64,000 bases of DNA from Corynebacterium resistens DSM 45100 (GCF_000177535.2 NC_015673.1:2170001-2234000); one strand, 5' to 3'. Positions 8,715 through 17,768 are shown, counted from the first letter of the stretch. Made by a program: numbers and translations. The notes: generated from the sequence alone by a model not told the origin.

Positions 8715-10426
8715 GCCCCACTCCTTTCAATTTCGACGCCAAAGGCTGCCGCCCCCGCTAATTCGAGTGAAACACCGCTTCCAGCGGTCTGGACTTCCGC
8801 ACTGACTCCCGCCCCAACCCAAATATCCGGTGACCATGAACTCTGCGGATTCGACAGCTCTGGAGCATTTGGTGCAGGTGTAGGCCCTGCAGGTGCGGGT
8901 TTTTGCTGGGGTGATTCACCGGTTGGTTCCTGATGAGACGGGGATTCTTTAGCCGGAGGTGACATGTCCGCTGGTCCAACTGCGGACGGGGTTCCCGGCG
9001 CCGGCGATTGGTCGTGCTCCACAATCCCACCTGAGAGATGTGGCGCGGGATCAGCTTGCCCACCGTTTCCGGGAAATGATGGGTGTTGGGATTTATCAAA
9101 CCCGTGGTATCCATCGGAAGGTGCTTTGTCATTGCTAAGGGGAGGTACTGGCGCCTCGCTTTTAGATTTCTCTTCAGGCTTCTCATCCTTGGGAGTGGTC
9201 TTGTCATCTTCACAAGGATGACGTTCGTGCTCGCACTCCTCGTGTGGCTCTTGTTTGACGGGTTCACACTTCTCCGTGGCCTCTTGCTTGGCAGGTTCGC
9301 ATTTTTCGGGCGCTTCAGGCCTAGTCGCTTCACATTTCTCGGGCGCTTCAGGCCTAGTCGCTTCGCATTTTTCGGGCGCTTCAGGCCTAGTGGCTTCACA
9401 TCTCTCGGGCGCTTCAGGCTTAGCGGGTTCTGAGTGACTAGCAGTACAGGGAGCAGGCTCCTTTGTTTCCACAGGATGTTGTTCGCATGACTGTGGTTGG
9501 GAGCTTGGTGCAGGAGGAGTCTCCGCACTGGAAGGTCTCGGAGGTTCAGAGGGGGCCGGTTGCGTGTGACCGGGCGGCTCGGTAACGCTGGTGCCATCAG
9601 CTGGTGGGCATAGAAGCTCGACCACCAGTTTCAAGAACCCATGCCACTGCACCGATCCTAGGCCGGGCTGTCCACAAATCATGCCGGGTACCTGCTGCGG
9701 TGGAACCGCAGGTGGTTGCACTCTCTCCACAGGTAAAAGTGGTGTTCCTGCAGGTTTAACTTCCTGTACCTGTGATGCGCACTCAGGCGACGGCGAAGAT
9801 GGCGTAACTGGAGGCGCAGGGCATTCGGTGACGACCGCTTGTTGAACTGTAACCGTTTGTTGCACCGGCGGTAGCCCGCACTCCGGTGGATTTGCCTGCT
9901 GATTTGGTGCAGGCGTGCACTCAGCAGGACTGACTTGTTGAACTGGCGGGACAGCTGCTTTCGGAGCTGGGGCCGTAGATTCCTTCGGCTCCCCGCATTC
10001 CTTTTCCGCCTGCTCGGTAACCGATGGCTTCTCCTCTGGACGCTCACAGGTAGGTGTGGAAGTACTATGCGACGGGGTTTCTTCCTCTCCGTGGCAAACA
10101 GCCTTGCCCGAATTTCCCGGTAAGGCAGGCTTTTGCATGTCCTGGCATAAGTTCTGCATGCACCCAGTTACCGTCATGTTTCTTCCCATGACGAGAGTCT
10201 CAATGAACTTGGCTGCTCCTTTCAGAACCGTTACAACAATGTTTGCGATTGCGGGGTGCCCTCCAGCGATTAATCCCATCTTCAAAAAGTTCAGAACTTT
10301 ATCAACGACAGATTCCGCCGCCGCGGCACACTGGTCATGAGCTTGATCGATGACATTTAGCGCATTACTGGCGCATTGCTTGCTTTTAGCTACCTCCGAT
10401 TCGTGCTGGCGCTGTTCTTTCCCCCT
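8708..10426 (-). CDS. Long Pro/Glu/Cys-rich repeat protein, start unresolved (possible frameshift product)
   Basis: The frame is open from 10426 to 8708. The first usable start is a TTG at 10285 (525 residues; ATG at 10279) without a convincing ribosome site. The 47 codons upstream of it also look coding (CASNALNVIDQAHDQC then AAAAESVVDKVLNFLKMG). They join the preceding gene at a GGGAAAG heptamer at 10423-10417 if the ribosome slips by -1. The N-terminal part is hydrophobic/helical and Cys-bearing. The rest is Pro/Glu/Thr-rich with many regularly spaced Cys, including four 11-residue units of the type KCEATRPEAPE. The C-terminal part is Pro/Ser-rich. It may be a secreted or wall-spanning protein exported by the nearby ESX locus, but that is inference. 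The family is unknown. Confidence 0.65.
   Translation of the reverse strand, partial: RGKEQRQHESEVAKSKQCASNALNVIDQAHDQCAAAAESVVDKVLNFLKMGLIAGGHPAIANIVVTVLKGAAKFIETLVMGRNMTVTGCMQNLCQDMQKPALPGNSGKAVCHGEEETPSHSTSTPTCERPEEKPSVTEQAEKECGEPKESTAPAPKAAVPPVQQVSPAECTPAPNQQANPPECGLPPVQQTVTVQQAVVTECPAPPVTPSSPSPECASQVQEVKPAGTPLLPVERVQPPAVPPQQVPGMICGQPGLGSVQWHGFLKLVVELLCPPADGTSVTEPPGHTQPAPSEPPRPSSAETPPAPSSQPQSCEQHPVETKEPAPCTASHSEPAKPEAPERCEATRPEAPEKCEATRPEAPEKCEATRPEAPEKCEPAKQEATEKCEPVKQEPHEECEHERHPCEDDKTTPKDEKPEEKSKSEAPVPPLSNDKAPSDGYHGFDKSQHPSFPGNGGQADPAPHLSGGIVEHDQSPAPGTPSAVGPADMSPPAKESPSHQEPTGESPQQKPAPAGPTPAPNAPELSNPQSSWSPDIWVGAGVSAEVQTAGSGVSLELAGAAAFGVEIERSGAW
9298..9425 (-). repeat. Four 33-bp tandem repeats inside the Pro-rich gene
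   Basis: GGGCGCTTCAGGCCTAG recurs at 9308, 9341 and 9374, with a slightly diverged copy at 9407, at an exact 33-bp period. Each unit encodes 11 residues of the form KCEATRPEAPE on the minus strand. The repeats keep frame and are contiguous, so they are a protein tandem repeat and not a CRISPR array. The unit number is likely to vary between strains. Confidence 0.85.
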
Positions 10427-10782
10427 TCATCAATTGCTTTCTGTGGCTTGTCCCCGCCAATTCCTTGCAAGAAGGATGCAATGGAAGATGCTGCGCCGAT
10501 GATATTCAAAAGATCGGAAGCTGCAGAGAATTTTGTGCCTCCCCCTAAGGCTCCCGTTCCCCGACCCACGCTGCCCATCCCTCTACCCAGACTGCCCGCT
10601 CCCCGGCTCAGGCCCCCTATGCCACCAAAACGAGCATGCTCAATCCCCATCCCATGACGGATGGACGCGGTATCCAATCCATCAGACATCCGCACTGCTG
10701 GCCATGTGGTTTCTACTGGCGCACCGACCGACTCTAGCGCCCCCACCGCAGCGCTCAATCGAGCTTGTCCTTGCATGCTCAT
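10390..10782 (-). CDS. Gly/Arg-rich helical protein, second gene of coupled operon
   Basis: The product has 130 residues. The centre is rich in Gly/Arg/Ser (GIGGLSRGAGSLGRGMGSVG), followed by a hydrophobic helix (LLNIIGAASSIASFLQGIGG) and a short charged end. Its ATG overlaps the stop of the upstream gene as ATGA (10782-10779). Eleven codons before its stop the mRNA contains GGGAAAG in the phase required for -1 slippage (G GGA AAG). Slipping there would fuse it to the 525-residue Pro-rich frame. The family is unknown. It could be part of a type VII secretion substrate set because it lies next to an EspC-like small protein and near the ESX-4 locus, but that is inference. Confidence 0.6.
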   Translation of the reverse strand: MSMQGQARLSAAVGALESVGAPVETTWPAVRMSDGLDTASIRHGMGIEHARFGGIGGLSRGAGSLGRGMGSVGRGTGALGGGTKFSAASDLLNIIGAASSIASFLQGIGGDKPQKAIDEGGKNSASTNRR

Positions 10783-11111
10783 AACGCTGTTCGACCTTCC
10801 GGCGTAATCCCCGGTTGCAGATCATCCGCCGAGACACGATCGGACCATTGAACAGTATTGATGAGTGCGCGCCCAGCCCGGGCTGCCTCCACCAGCCGCT
10901 GTGCATGTGCTATTCGAACGTCGTGCGCTCGGGACACCATTCCGGCAATCTTGGTGCCGAAGTGCCCATACCCACTTCCAAAAGAACTAATCGCGACGGC
11001 CGGGCGCATCCCGTTCAAAGTATCCGCCCATTGCTGCTGGGCTAATTCCAACTGACGCGCACCATCCAGCGCTGCAGTCGGACTCGTTGTCAACGAGGTT
11101 GAATCCCCCAT
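10779..11111 (-). CDS. Small helical protein, EspC/ESX-substrate-like (tentative)
   Basis: The product has 110 residues with no signal peptide, and is helix-rich apart from a Gly-rich turn (FGSGYGHFG) in the middle. A Trp lies in the first helix (QQQWADTLNG) and the C-terminal tail is polar. This helix-turn-helix size class is shared with secreted ESX-associated proteins of the EspC/WXG type, but the canonical WXG triplet is missing, so the assignment is weak. It is the first gene of a coupled operon (ATGA overlap with the next gene). GAGAGGGACAG upstream of the ATG can serve as ribosome site. Confidence 0.6.
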   Translation of the reverse strand: MGDSTSLTTSPTAALDGARQLELAQQQWADTLNGMRPAVAISSFGSGYGHFGTKIAGMVSRAHDVRIAHAQRLVEAARAGRALINTVQWSDRVSADDLQPGITPEGRTAL

Positions 11112-11323
11112 GTCTGTCCCTCTCCCATTGCGGGGTTGCCGTTAGCAACCTTTCTGAACTATCCCCGGCTCACCGTGATTGTTCATCACGGATAATGCCA
11201 AGGGCCGGCTACACAGTCATTAGACTGTGTACCCGACCCAAAAGTTCATCCGCGCCGACAGCCTTCGCGAAGGTATTGAGCTGACAGATCTGCACCGCAA
11301 TTGCGCGGACCGGCCAAAACCAG

Positions 11324-12667
11324 CTAAACCTGCGCTACCACCGCGGCTAGGGAACCAGCAATTTTTCGGGCTGTGGCCGCATCCTTAGCTTCCACCATCA
11401 CTCGGAACAACTCCTCGGTACCGGAAGGTCGCAAGAGAACGCGTCCAGAATCACCGAGCTCAACCTCAGCTTCATTCACGGCCTGTTTCACTGCGGTGTT
11501 TCCAAGCACAGCAGCTTTGTTCTCTACGGGCACGTTGATCAAGGTCTGTGGCAAAACCGTCATGACGGATGCAAGGTCCTTCAAACTCTTGCCCGTGCGT
11601 GCCATTCGGGCCATCAAACTCAAACCAGTCAAAGTGCCGTCACCGGTGGTGCCATGTTCGGGAATTACTAGGTGACCTGACTGCTCACCGCCTAGGGAAA
11701 GATCGCTCGCACGCAACTCCGCCAGGACGTACCGGTCCCCCACCTTGGTTTCGCGCATCTTAATGCCGGCTTCCTGCATGGCCAGCTTCAATCCCAAATT
11801 GGACATTACGGTCGCAACGAGGGTGTTTTTCTTCAACTCGCCATCTTCTTTCATGGCGATAGCCAAAATTGCCATGATCTGATCACCGTCAACAACGTTG
11901 CCTTCAGAATCAACTGCCAAGCAACGGTCCGCGTCCCCATCGTGGGCAAGCCCCAAATCGGCATGATGTTCGATCACAGCCTTTTGAATCACCTCGATAT
12001 GCGTGGAACCCACCCCATCATTGATATTGAAAGAGTTCGGTTCGTTGTGGATTGCCACAACGTCGGCTCCAGCCTGCTTGTATGCTTCAGGAGCAGCCTT
12101 AAATGCGGCACCATTAGCGCAGTCAACAACTACCCGAATACCGTCGAGTGGCGTAGTAACAGCCGAACGTAGATGAGCTAAGTAGCGTTCCAGTGCTTCT
12201 TCGGATTCCTCAATTACGCGCCCAATAGCGGCCCCGGTTGGACCATCTTCCGGTAGGTCCAGCATCATCTCTTCAATAGCGTCTTCAACCTGGTCGTCCA
12301 ACTTATGCCCACCGGCAGCGAAGAACTTGATGCCGTTATCTGGCATGGGGTTATGAGAAGCGGAAATCATCACACCCATGTCCGCCCCGAAGTCATCCGT
12401 CAAGAACGCCACCGCTGGAGTTGGCAGCACACCAACCTTCAAGACATTCACGCCTTGGCTAGCCATGCCAGCTGCTATTGCAGCTTCCAGCATTTCCCCA
12501 GATACGCGCGGATCGCGCCCAATCACCGCAGTAGGGCGACGTTGACCCAGCCCCTCCTTGTTAACCAGCACGCACGCTGCAGCTGCACCTAGCTTCATTG
12601 CCAGCGGTGCGGTCAACTTCTTGTTGGCAAGGCCACGAACTCCGTCAGTTCCGAACAATTTTCCCAT
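11324..12667 (-). CDS. glmM: Phosphoglucosamine mutase GlmM
   Basis: This 447-residue alpha-D-phosphohexomutase converts glucosamine-6-phosphate to glucosamine-1-phosphate on the path to UDP-GlcNAc. It begins [12 protein letters not shown]. The phosphoserine loop MISASHNP places the catalytic Ser at 104. The metal loop is HDGDADRC, the sugar loop GGEQSGH, and the C-terminal phosphate-binding loop [12 protein letters not shown]. The length is normal for the family. GlmS, the previous enzyme, is encoded about 4 kb away on the same strand. In M. tuberculosis glmM also precedes rpsI-rplM and the ESX-4 genes, matching the order here. Confidence 0.97.
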   Translation of the reverse strand: MGKLFGTDGVRGLANKKLTAPLAMKLGAAAACVLVNKEGLGQRRPTAVIGRDPRVSGEMLEAAIAAGMASQGVNVLKVGVLPTPAVAFLTDDFGADMGVMISASHNPMPDNGIKFFAAGGHKLDDQVEDAIEEMMLDLPEDGPTGAAIGRVIEESEEALERYLAHLRSAVTTPLDGIRVVVDCANGAAFKAAPEAYKQAGADVVAIHNEPNSFNINDGVGSTHIEVIQKAVIEHHADLGLAHDGDADRCLAVDSEGNVVDGDQIMAILAIAMKEDGELKKNTLVATVMSNLGLKLAMQEAGIKMRETKVGDRYVLAELRASDLSLGGEQSGHLVIPEHGTTGDGTLTGLSLMARMARTGKSLKDLASVMTVLPQTLINVPVENKAAVLGNTAVKQAVNEAEVELGDSGRVLLRPSGTEELFRVMVEAKDAATARKIAGSLAAVVAQV

Positions 12668-13055
12668 GATTAGGCATTCTAACTTTTACCTGCCGGTCAT
12701 GCCCTGTATGTCACCCGCTAATACCCCGTTTCCACCCCTAAAGCCCCGTGGATACACTCCACACGCTAATCCAACCCCTAGGTCTCGCCTGTTAACGCCC
12801 ACACTGGGCTCGCGCTACACACTCACCCCCGCGATCTCTGGAGCAGCGCGGCTGAAGCTATCTCGAGAAATCGCTGCCCGGCAGCTCACCTCAGTAATCA
12901 CCGGAGCAACGAGACTGATAACCGGCCCGACCTCAGGCATAAAATGCCACAAACGCCCCACCCGGCAAAAACTGCCGAACGGGGCGTTGCGTAAACGGTG
13001 CTGCTCGGGGGCGTCGAATAAAAACAACCCGAACAAGCAGCCAATAAGCGCCGAC
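12668..13055. other. Intergenic region glmM-rpsI
   Basis: This 388-bp stretch has no supported gene. The part near 13055 holds the rpsI terminator hairpin. The part near 12668 should carry the glmM promoter. Several short Pro/Thr-coding frames on the plus strand are antisense noise. Confidence 0.6.
12952..12988 (-). terminator. Terminator after rpsI
   Basis: AACGCCCC (12952-12959) pairs with GGGGCGTT (12981-12988), and an inner GGCA/TGCC pair closes a small loop. It lies about 67 nt beyond the rpsI stop on the minus strand and should end the rplM-rpsI transcript. Confidence 0.7.
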
Positions 13056-13595
13056 TTAACGCTTGGAGTACTGAGGTGCACGACGGGCCTTGTGCAGACC
13101 AGCCTTCTTACGCTCCACAGCACGAGCGTCACGAGTGAGGAAGCCAGCCTTCTTCAGCTCGGTGCGCTCTTCTGGGTTGTACTTGTTCAGTGCGCGGGCG
13201 ATAGCCAAACGCATTGCACCAGCCTGACCGGAAGGGCCGCCGCCCTGCAGGTTGGCCTGGATGTCGAACTGACCCTCGCGCTCCAGCAGAACCAGTGGAG
13301 CCTTGATCAGCTGCTGGTGCAGCTTGTTCGGGAAGTAATCCTCGAGGCTGCGACCGTTGCAGGTGAACTCGCCGGAACCAGCAACGAGGCGTACGCGAAC
13401 GACAGCCTCCTTGCGGCGACCAACGGTCTGGATTGGGCCGTCGAATACTGGAGCCGGAGCTGCCTCAGCAGCCTCATTCTCGGACTCAGCTGCAACGGAG
13501 TCACCGATGGTAGCAACGAATTCTTCGTTGACAGCGTCGGTTGCTGCGTACTCGCCCTCGTAGTTTTCTACGTTGTTCTCGTTGTACTCAGTCAT
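13056..13595 (-). CDS. rpsI: 30S ribosomal protein S9
   Basis: The 179-residue protein has an acidic N-terminal extension of about 50 residues (Glu/Asn/Ala-rich) typical of actinobacterial S9. The conserved body follows: [17 protein letters not shown], the [10 protein letters not shown] segment, and the basic C-terminal tail APQYSKR that reaches the P-site tRNA. The start codon overlaps the rplM stop (TAATG), so the pair is translationally coupled. It ends at the hairpin at 12952-12988. Confidence 0.97.
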   Translation of the reverse strand: MTEYNENNVENYEGEYAATDAVNEEFVATIGDSVAAESENEAAEAAPAPVFDGPIQTVGRRKEAVVRVRLVAGSGEFTCNGRSLEDYFPNKLHQQLIKAPLVLLEREGQFDIQANLQGGGPSGQAGAMRLAIARALNKYNPEERTELKKAGFLTRDARAVERKKAGLHKARRAPQYSKR

Positions 13596-14038
13596 TACTG
13601 TGCCACCTGCTTGATCTCGTAGGTCTCAGGCTTCTTGTCCTCGAATGGGTGCTCAGAACCTGCGTAGACGTGAAGCTTCTTAACGGAAGCGTTGGACAGC
13701 TTGTTGGACGGCATCATGCCGCGAACAGCTTCCTCAATCACACGCTCTGGGTGCAGCTCCAAGGAGCGTCCCAGGGACATGGTCTTCAGACCACCTGGGT
13801 AGCCGGAGTGGCGGTAACGCATTTCGCGCTCCCGCTTGTTGGAGGAAATGTGCACCTTGTCAGCGTTGATGATGATGACGTTGTCACCACAGTCAACGTT
13901 GGGAGCGTAGTATGGCTTCTTCTTGCCGCGCAGCAGATCAGCTGCGGAAACAGCAAGACGGCCCAGGACCACGTCAGTGGCGTCGATGACAAACCACTTA
14001 CGGGTAATGTCACCGCTCTTTGGGTGGAAAGTCGTCAC
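13595..14038 (-). CDS. rplM: 50S ribosomal protein L13
   Basis: The 147-residue L13 has the signature stretch [20 protein letters not shown], the [13 protein letters not shown] segment and [12 protein letters not shown]. It is an early-assembly 23S rRNA-binding protein. It is the first gene of the rplM-rpsI operon. Its leader lies in 14039-14248, where the gap to the DUF2382 gene also holds that gene's terminator. Confidence 0.97.
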   Translation of the reverse strand: MTTFHPKSGDITRKWFVIDATDVVLGRLAVSAADLLRGKKKPYYAPNVDCGDNVIIINADKVHISSNKREREMRYRHSGYPGGLKTMSLGRSLELHPERVIEEAVRGMMPSNKLSNASVKKLHVYAGSEHPFEDKKPETYEIKQVAQ

Positions 14039-14248
14039 GTTGGACTCCTTAAAGTCTTGTCTTGGAACTGCCAGCCAGTGTTGTCACGCGTTAGTGGGTT
14101 TTGCTGTGGCGCGTACACAGGGTTTTTACTTCCTTTTGACGCCACGCTGGTGCCCGTTAACGGTGTGCAGCGGCGGCCGGTGGAGACCCGCTGCAAGAAC
14201 CTATTTCACAACCTGAATAACTGTAGTTGATCGAGTCGCGATAACCAA

Positions 14249-14286
14249 AAAGTCCCAGCCGGGGATGAACCCCTAACTGGGACTTT
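14249..14286 (-). terminator. Terminator after the DUF2382 gene
   Basis: AAAGTCCCAG (14249-14258) and CTGGGACTTT (14277-14286) form a perfect 10-bp stem with a GC-rich inner loop. On the minus strand the stem runs into TTTTT, a classical Rho-independent terminator, 38 nt beyond the stop at 14324. Confidence 0.85.
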
Positions 14287-14323
14287 GCAGATGCCTAGCG
14301 CCTAGCGCGCTGGAGGTGCAAGA

Positions 14324-15181
14324 TTACTTGCGATCGTCCAAGCGACCCTCGTGGCCTTCAACACCATCAACGTCGATGCGCTCCTTGCGCAGCTCCTCGG
14401 TGTGGCGCTCGGTCTCGGTAACCTGCTGCTTACCCAGGTTGACCTTCTCAACTGGAACAGTGCTCTTGGAAACGTCTACGCGCTCCTCGTGCAGGGTGAC
14501 AGAAGCCTCTTCCTCACCGATGCGCGCGTTGTGGTTCGCAGCCTCGTCAGCGCTGATTGGGGTGCGCTCAACGCGAACCTCTTCGCGGGTTACTGGAACC
14601 TCAACGGTCTCAGAGTCGGTAACAACGTACTTACGCAGGCGAGCCTCGCCGGTTGCAACGCGCTCCTTATTGACGTTCAGCTGCTCCTCGGAACGGATCA
14701 TTTCACCATCGTTGGCTGCAACGCGATTGCGGTCTGCAGCAACACCATCACGGTCAGCATCAACGCGATCGCCAGCAACGCGGTCACGGTTTGCGAACTC
14801 ACCGTTTTCGGTGTGAACGCCACGGTCTTGCTCGGTGCGGCCACCCTGAACACCCTCGTAGCGGGTCTGATCCTCGAGGCCGTCAACACCGTAGTGACGC
14901 AGAACCTCGTTCTGCTGGTCTGGGGTCAGGGCCTGGTCAGCGTCTAGGTTTGGAGCATCCTTGATGCGGTCCTTAGCGAAAGCCAGGTTCAGGTCCTTGC
15001 CATCGAACTTGTGGCCACGCAGTGGAACCAGGGAGGAGCTCATGCCGAACAGTCCGTGGTTAACCTCAACGAAGGTTGGCTGACCGGTGTTGTCGTCAAC
15101 GAAAACTTCCTTGACGGAGCCCAGCTTGTCGCCAGAGTTGTCGTATGCGGTTGCGTTGAACAGATCCTTGATGTTGCTCAT
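14324..15181 (-). CDS. PRC-barrel and DUF2382 (YsnF/AvaK) domain protein
   Basis: The 285-residue protein is soluble and acidic. Residues about 5-75 form a PRC-barrel (DLFNATAYDNSGDKLGSVKE then VFVDDNTGQPTFVEV). A highly charged Asp/Arg linker follows at about 105-165, with repeated DRD/ADR units. Residues about 170-275 are the DUF2382 domain (LNVNKERVATGEARLRKYVV, VPVTREEVRVERTPI, LHEERVDVSKSTVPVEKV). Such proteins are associated with general stress or envelope adaptation in actinobacteria, but the biochemical role is not established. It appears to be a single-gene unit with its own terminator. Confidence 0.9.
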   Translation of the reverse strand: MSNIKDLFNATAYDNSGDKLGSVKEVFVDDNTGQPTFVEVNHGLFGMSSSLVPLRGHKFDGKDLNLAFAKDRIKDAPNLDADQALTPDQQNEVLRHYGVDGLEDQTRYEGVQGGRTEQDRGVHTENGEFANRDRVAGDRVDADRDGVAADRNRVAANDGEMIRSEEQLNVNKERVATGEARLRKYVVTDSETVEVPVTREEVRVERTPISADEAANHNARIGEEEASVTLHEERVDVSKSTVPVEKVNLGKQQVTETERHTEELRKERIDVDGVEGHEGRLDDRK

Positions 15182-15669
15182 TGCTAAGTCCTTTCATGCC
15201 CACATTCGACAGCGGGCGCATTGTTGTGTTTGGTAATGCAAGGCGTACGACTCATTGGTGATGGCAGCATTCCCCGCTGGGTATAAAAATTCCAGAGGAA
15301 TCTCGTTGATGGACGAGGGATGCAGACTCAGAACAGTGGTGAAGCTTCCGAGCCGTAGCGCCCTTTTGCCGTACATCAACCACGGTACGTAAGAACCCTC
15401 AATCGCGCAGCGACCCAGACCCCTCGTAACCCGACGACAATCCCCACTTGCGTGCATTCTTCATAAATATTCCAGACATATCAAGGCAAAACGAGTGCAT
15501 AATATACACCTTTGCATTAATCTGGCATTTTCCTGAATCTAGCCGAAAAGCCCCAACCCCCGCGTTTCAACACCTATCCCCCGTCGTCCGGATCTAAAGC
15601 CCAGAAGACGGGGGATAGGGAAACGCCTGGCAATCGAAGGCTAGCGATCGCTACCGGGAGTTAAACCGG
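15182..15669. other. Intergenic region between DUF2382 and esx genes
   Basis: This 488-bp stretch has no supported coding sequence. A minus-strand open frame at 15194-15457 lacks a coding look. The part nearest 15182 carries the promoter region of the DUF2382 gene. The part nearest 15669 holds a strong inverted repeat. Confidence 0.6.
15573..15619 (-). terminator. Inverted repeat after the esx pair
   Basis: CCTATCCCCCGTC (15573-15585) is perfectly complementary to GACGGGGGATAGG (15607-15619), a 13-bp stem with a 21-nt loop. It lies about 50 nt beyond the last esx stop codon. No U-tract follows, so it may act as a transcript-end stabiliser or Rho-assisted stop. Confidence 0.6.
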
Positions 15670-15951
15670 TTATGCCCAACTATTAGCTGCGCTCTTATTG
15701 ATATGCCGCATGCGGTCATTGGACACGCCGACCTTGCGTGAGATCTGCTCAAGAATCTGGTTGAGCTCAGCAGCACTGCGATCCCAGCGAGCTTGGGCCA
15801 TCTTGTACGCATCAGCCGAATCGCCTTCCCATTCAGCGACCATAGGCTTCAAACTCTTTTTCAAAGCCCCCAGCGAATTATTGATATTGCCGCTTGTTCG
15901 CTTGATATCGGCAGCCGCCTGATCAATTCGTGCGAAGTTGTAATGAATCAT
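15670..15951 (-). CDS. WXG100 protein (ESX-4 substrate)
   Basis: The 93-residue protein has the WXG100 layout: two long helices separated by WEG at 41-43 and no signal peptide. I start it at ATG 15951 (MIHYNFARID) because GGGGGAAG sits just upstream. The longer frame to 15963 would begin inside that ribosome site. It forms a tandem pair with the next WXG100 gene, as esxT/esxU do beside rplM in mycobacteria, so it is a likely heterodimer partner and substrate of the EccC motor encoded upstream. Confidence 0.92.
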   Translation of the reverse strand: MIHYNFARIDQAAADIKRTSGNINNSLGALKKSLKPMVAEWEGDSADAYKMAQARWDRSAAELNQILEQISRKVGVSNDRMRHINKSAANSWA

Positions 15952-16020
15952 TTCTTCCCCCAATTATGTGGATTGAATTGTATGCCAGAAGTGGTGAAAC
16001 TAGTTCACCAGCTCACGCAA

Positions 16021-16305
16021 TTAACGCAAGCTGTCCGCGTTCTCTCCATCGGTATCGCTAAAGGAACCAGCGTTGCGACGGATATTGTCCGCAATACTGC
16101 GCAGCGCTTCGCTGAGTTCACGCGCATTGGTATCCCACCGAAGCATCAGATTCTGAAACGCCCCTTGCGCGTCCCCCTTCCACGAACTGGAAGTTTCCTG
16201 CACCACCCCACGCAAACGCTTTAGCTCCGACTGCACCTCATCATTGGTTCCATCAACATTGCTCGCTGCCTTATGCATTGTGGCAACGTCTGTCCGAAAG
16301 CTCAT
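16021..16305 (-). CDS. WXG100 protein (ESX-4 substrate partner)
   Basis: The product has 94 residues, with WKG at 42-44 between two amphipathic helices and a polar tail ending SDTDGENADSLR. It is about the standard ESAT-6/CFP-10 length. It pairs with the WXG100 gene 69 nt downstream on the same strand. By family knowledge such pairs fold as helical-hairpin dimers and are exported through the EccB/C/D channel. Which one carries the export signal is not clear here, as neither shows an unambiguous YxxxD/E tail. Confidence 0.92.
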   Translation of the reverse strand: MSFRTDVATMHKAASNVDGTNDEVQSELKRLRGVVQETSSSWKGDAQGAFQNLMLRWDTNARELSEALRSIADNIRRNAGSFSDTDGENADSLR

Positions 16306-16472
16306 CGAGCTCCCCTCCCCTTGAATACATTTCAGGTTTTGACCTGCACTCCAGACTGAATGCTATGTGCCGGTAACTCCCGACATCACCTCGTTAGACC
16401 ATTGGCCCACGCAAAAGGTTCACCCCATTCAATGAATTTCACCCCGAGTTGCCCCATACTCACTCCCCACGT

Positions 16473-17768
16473 TCATTCCGGACGCGCTGCGCGAACAATC
16501 TTCCGGCACTGTTCATCCCGGTGAGCAGTGTGTTCGCGAACTTGGCACCCCACCGAAACCTGATGGCCGTCTCTCAACACCACATGCCACTGAGTAGCAG
16601 ACCCCGGATATTTCTCCTCGTAGACCACAGGGGATTGTTTCACCACCCGCACCCCCTGAGCTTGCTCCAATGCACGCAGTACCGCCTGATCCAAATCCGC
16701 TTGCCGGCGCAACGGTGTTGGTTTCGCTGCAATCAACACGCGCATGCCCTCATCTGCCGATCGATACTCTTCGCGCCCTTTCGTTGCACCCGCGCGTTTC
16801 CACCCAGGCACTCCCACCGTCACTGGCACATCTGCCCGCGGTGCATGCGTTTCCCGCTTGCCGCCCATCTTCTGCGGGTCCTCGAATCGCCCCTGCCCAC
16901 GGCCCTCATTGTGCGCTTTCGGTTTCTGCTTATCTTTCTGCGGAGGTTGAGGTGGGGCAGAACTCGGCGTCGAAATAGGTGGTTCAGGTGAGCCGGCCGA
17001 TTCATCGGGTTGTGCTGGGTTTTCTCCCGACGCCACCGCGCCCTCCGCAACCACATCCTCCCTAGGGGTATCGCGCCCCGTGACCAAGGAAGCCACCATC
17101 ACCCCGATACCCGCAACTACAACCACCAAGGCCACCGCTATCAGAGCCTTAAGCGTGCTAGATTCTTGACGTTCACGGTCATGTTCACCGTCACCATCCT
17201 CGGAATCGGCGGGCTCTGGAGCGGGCGTGGAACAAGCCTCTTTCTCAACGAACGAACCCGCCGCCGTCAGCTCCGCAGCGATGCTCAGGGCCTCATTCTC
17301 ATCAACCACCCGCGCCCGATACCCCATCACTCGCAAGTACGCAGCGATAATCTTGGCATGCGCACCGGCGACGAGGATATCGACGGTATCCAGCCCGATT
17401 CCCCAAGGGAAAGTCTCCCGGGGAACCGCCGGGTTCACACTAGCTGCATCTGGGTTTTCCTCGCGTTGCTGAACAACCTCGTCAAGCAAAACAGTGAGCT
17501 CCCCCAGGCGAGCAACGCTGATCTTCGTTCCCCATAAAGCAATATCATCGCCCAAGGAATGTTTGCCGGAAGTCGTTTCCGGATCAACGAGAACATAATC
17601 TGGCGACATTGCCTCGGGAGGGCCCTCTACGCAAAAGCCGGTGGAAAGATCCGTAACGCTCATGCCCTGCACAAGAATTCCGGATTCCTGCAGGGCGAGG
17701 GCTTGCGCCAGAATGCTCCATTCGCGCGTATCCGAGTGGGATTGATGTGGCTGAACGGCACTGGTCAT
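16473..17768 (-). CDS. Type VII secretion-associated protein (Rv3446c-like)
   Basis: The 431-residue protein has an N-terminal cytoplasmic domain, one transmembrane helix near residues 208-230 (IAVALVVVVAGIGVMVASLV), a long Pro/Glu/Lys-rich linker, and a C-terminal extracytoplasmic domain with two Cys (VGCQVREHT, DEQCRKIV). This matches the T7SS-associated protein encoded between esxU and eccC4 in M. tuberculosis (Rv3446c). The start at ATG 17768 overlaps the eccC stop as ATGA. The longer frame to 17912 would lie inside eccC and is rejected. The function is unknown beyond ESX-4 association. Confidence 0.85.
   Translation of the reverse strand: MTSAVQPHQSHSDTREWSILAQALALQESGILVQGMSVTDLSTGFCVEGPPEAMSPDYVLVDPETTSGKHSLGDDIALWGTKISVARLGELTVLLDEVVQQREENPDAASVNPAVPRETFPWGIGLDTVDILVAGAHAKIIAAYLRVMGYRARVVDENEALSIAAELTAAGSFVEKEACSTPAPEPADSEDGDGEHDRERQESSTLKALIAVALVVVVAGIGVMVASLVTGRDTPREDVVAEGAVASGENPAQPDESAGSPEPPISTPSSAPPQPPQKDKQKPKAHNEGRGQGRFEDPQKMGGKRETHAPRADVPVTVGVPGWKRAGATKGREEYRSADEGMRVLIAAKPTPLRRQADLDQAVLRALEQAQGVRVVKQSPVVYEEKYPGSATQWHVVLRDGHQVSVGCQVREHTAHRDEQCRKIVRAARPE

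Noticed and set aside
9083..9433. Plus-strand repeat frames and the 33-bp repeats as a CRISPR array
   Set aside because: The repeats are contiguous, have no spacers, and keep the minus-strand protein frame; the plus-strand frames are antisense shadows.
8758..9597. 279-codon minus-strand frame overlapping the Pro-rich gene
   Set aside because: It is an alternate frame of the same repeats, with biased Arg/Leu/Asn content, no ribosome site and no coding look.
12558..13622. 354-codon plus-strand frame across the glmM-rpsI gap
   Set aside because: It is antisense to rpsI and the start of glmM and has a random-looking composition.
15194..15457. 87-codon minus-strand frame upstream of the DUF2382 gene
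   Set aside because: It has no recognisable composition and no supported start, and lies where promoters are expected.
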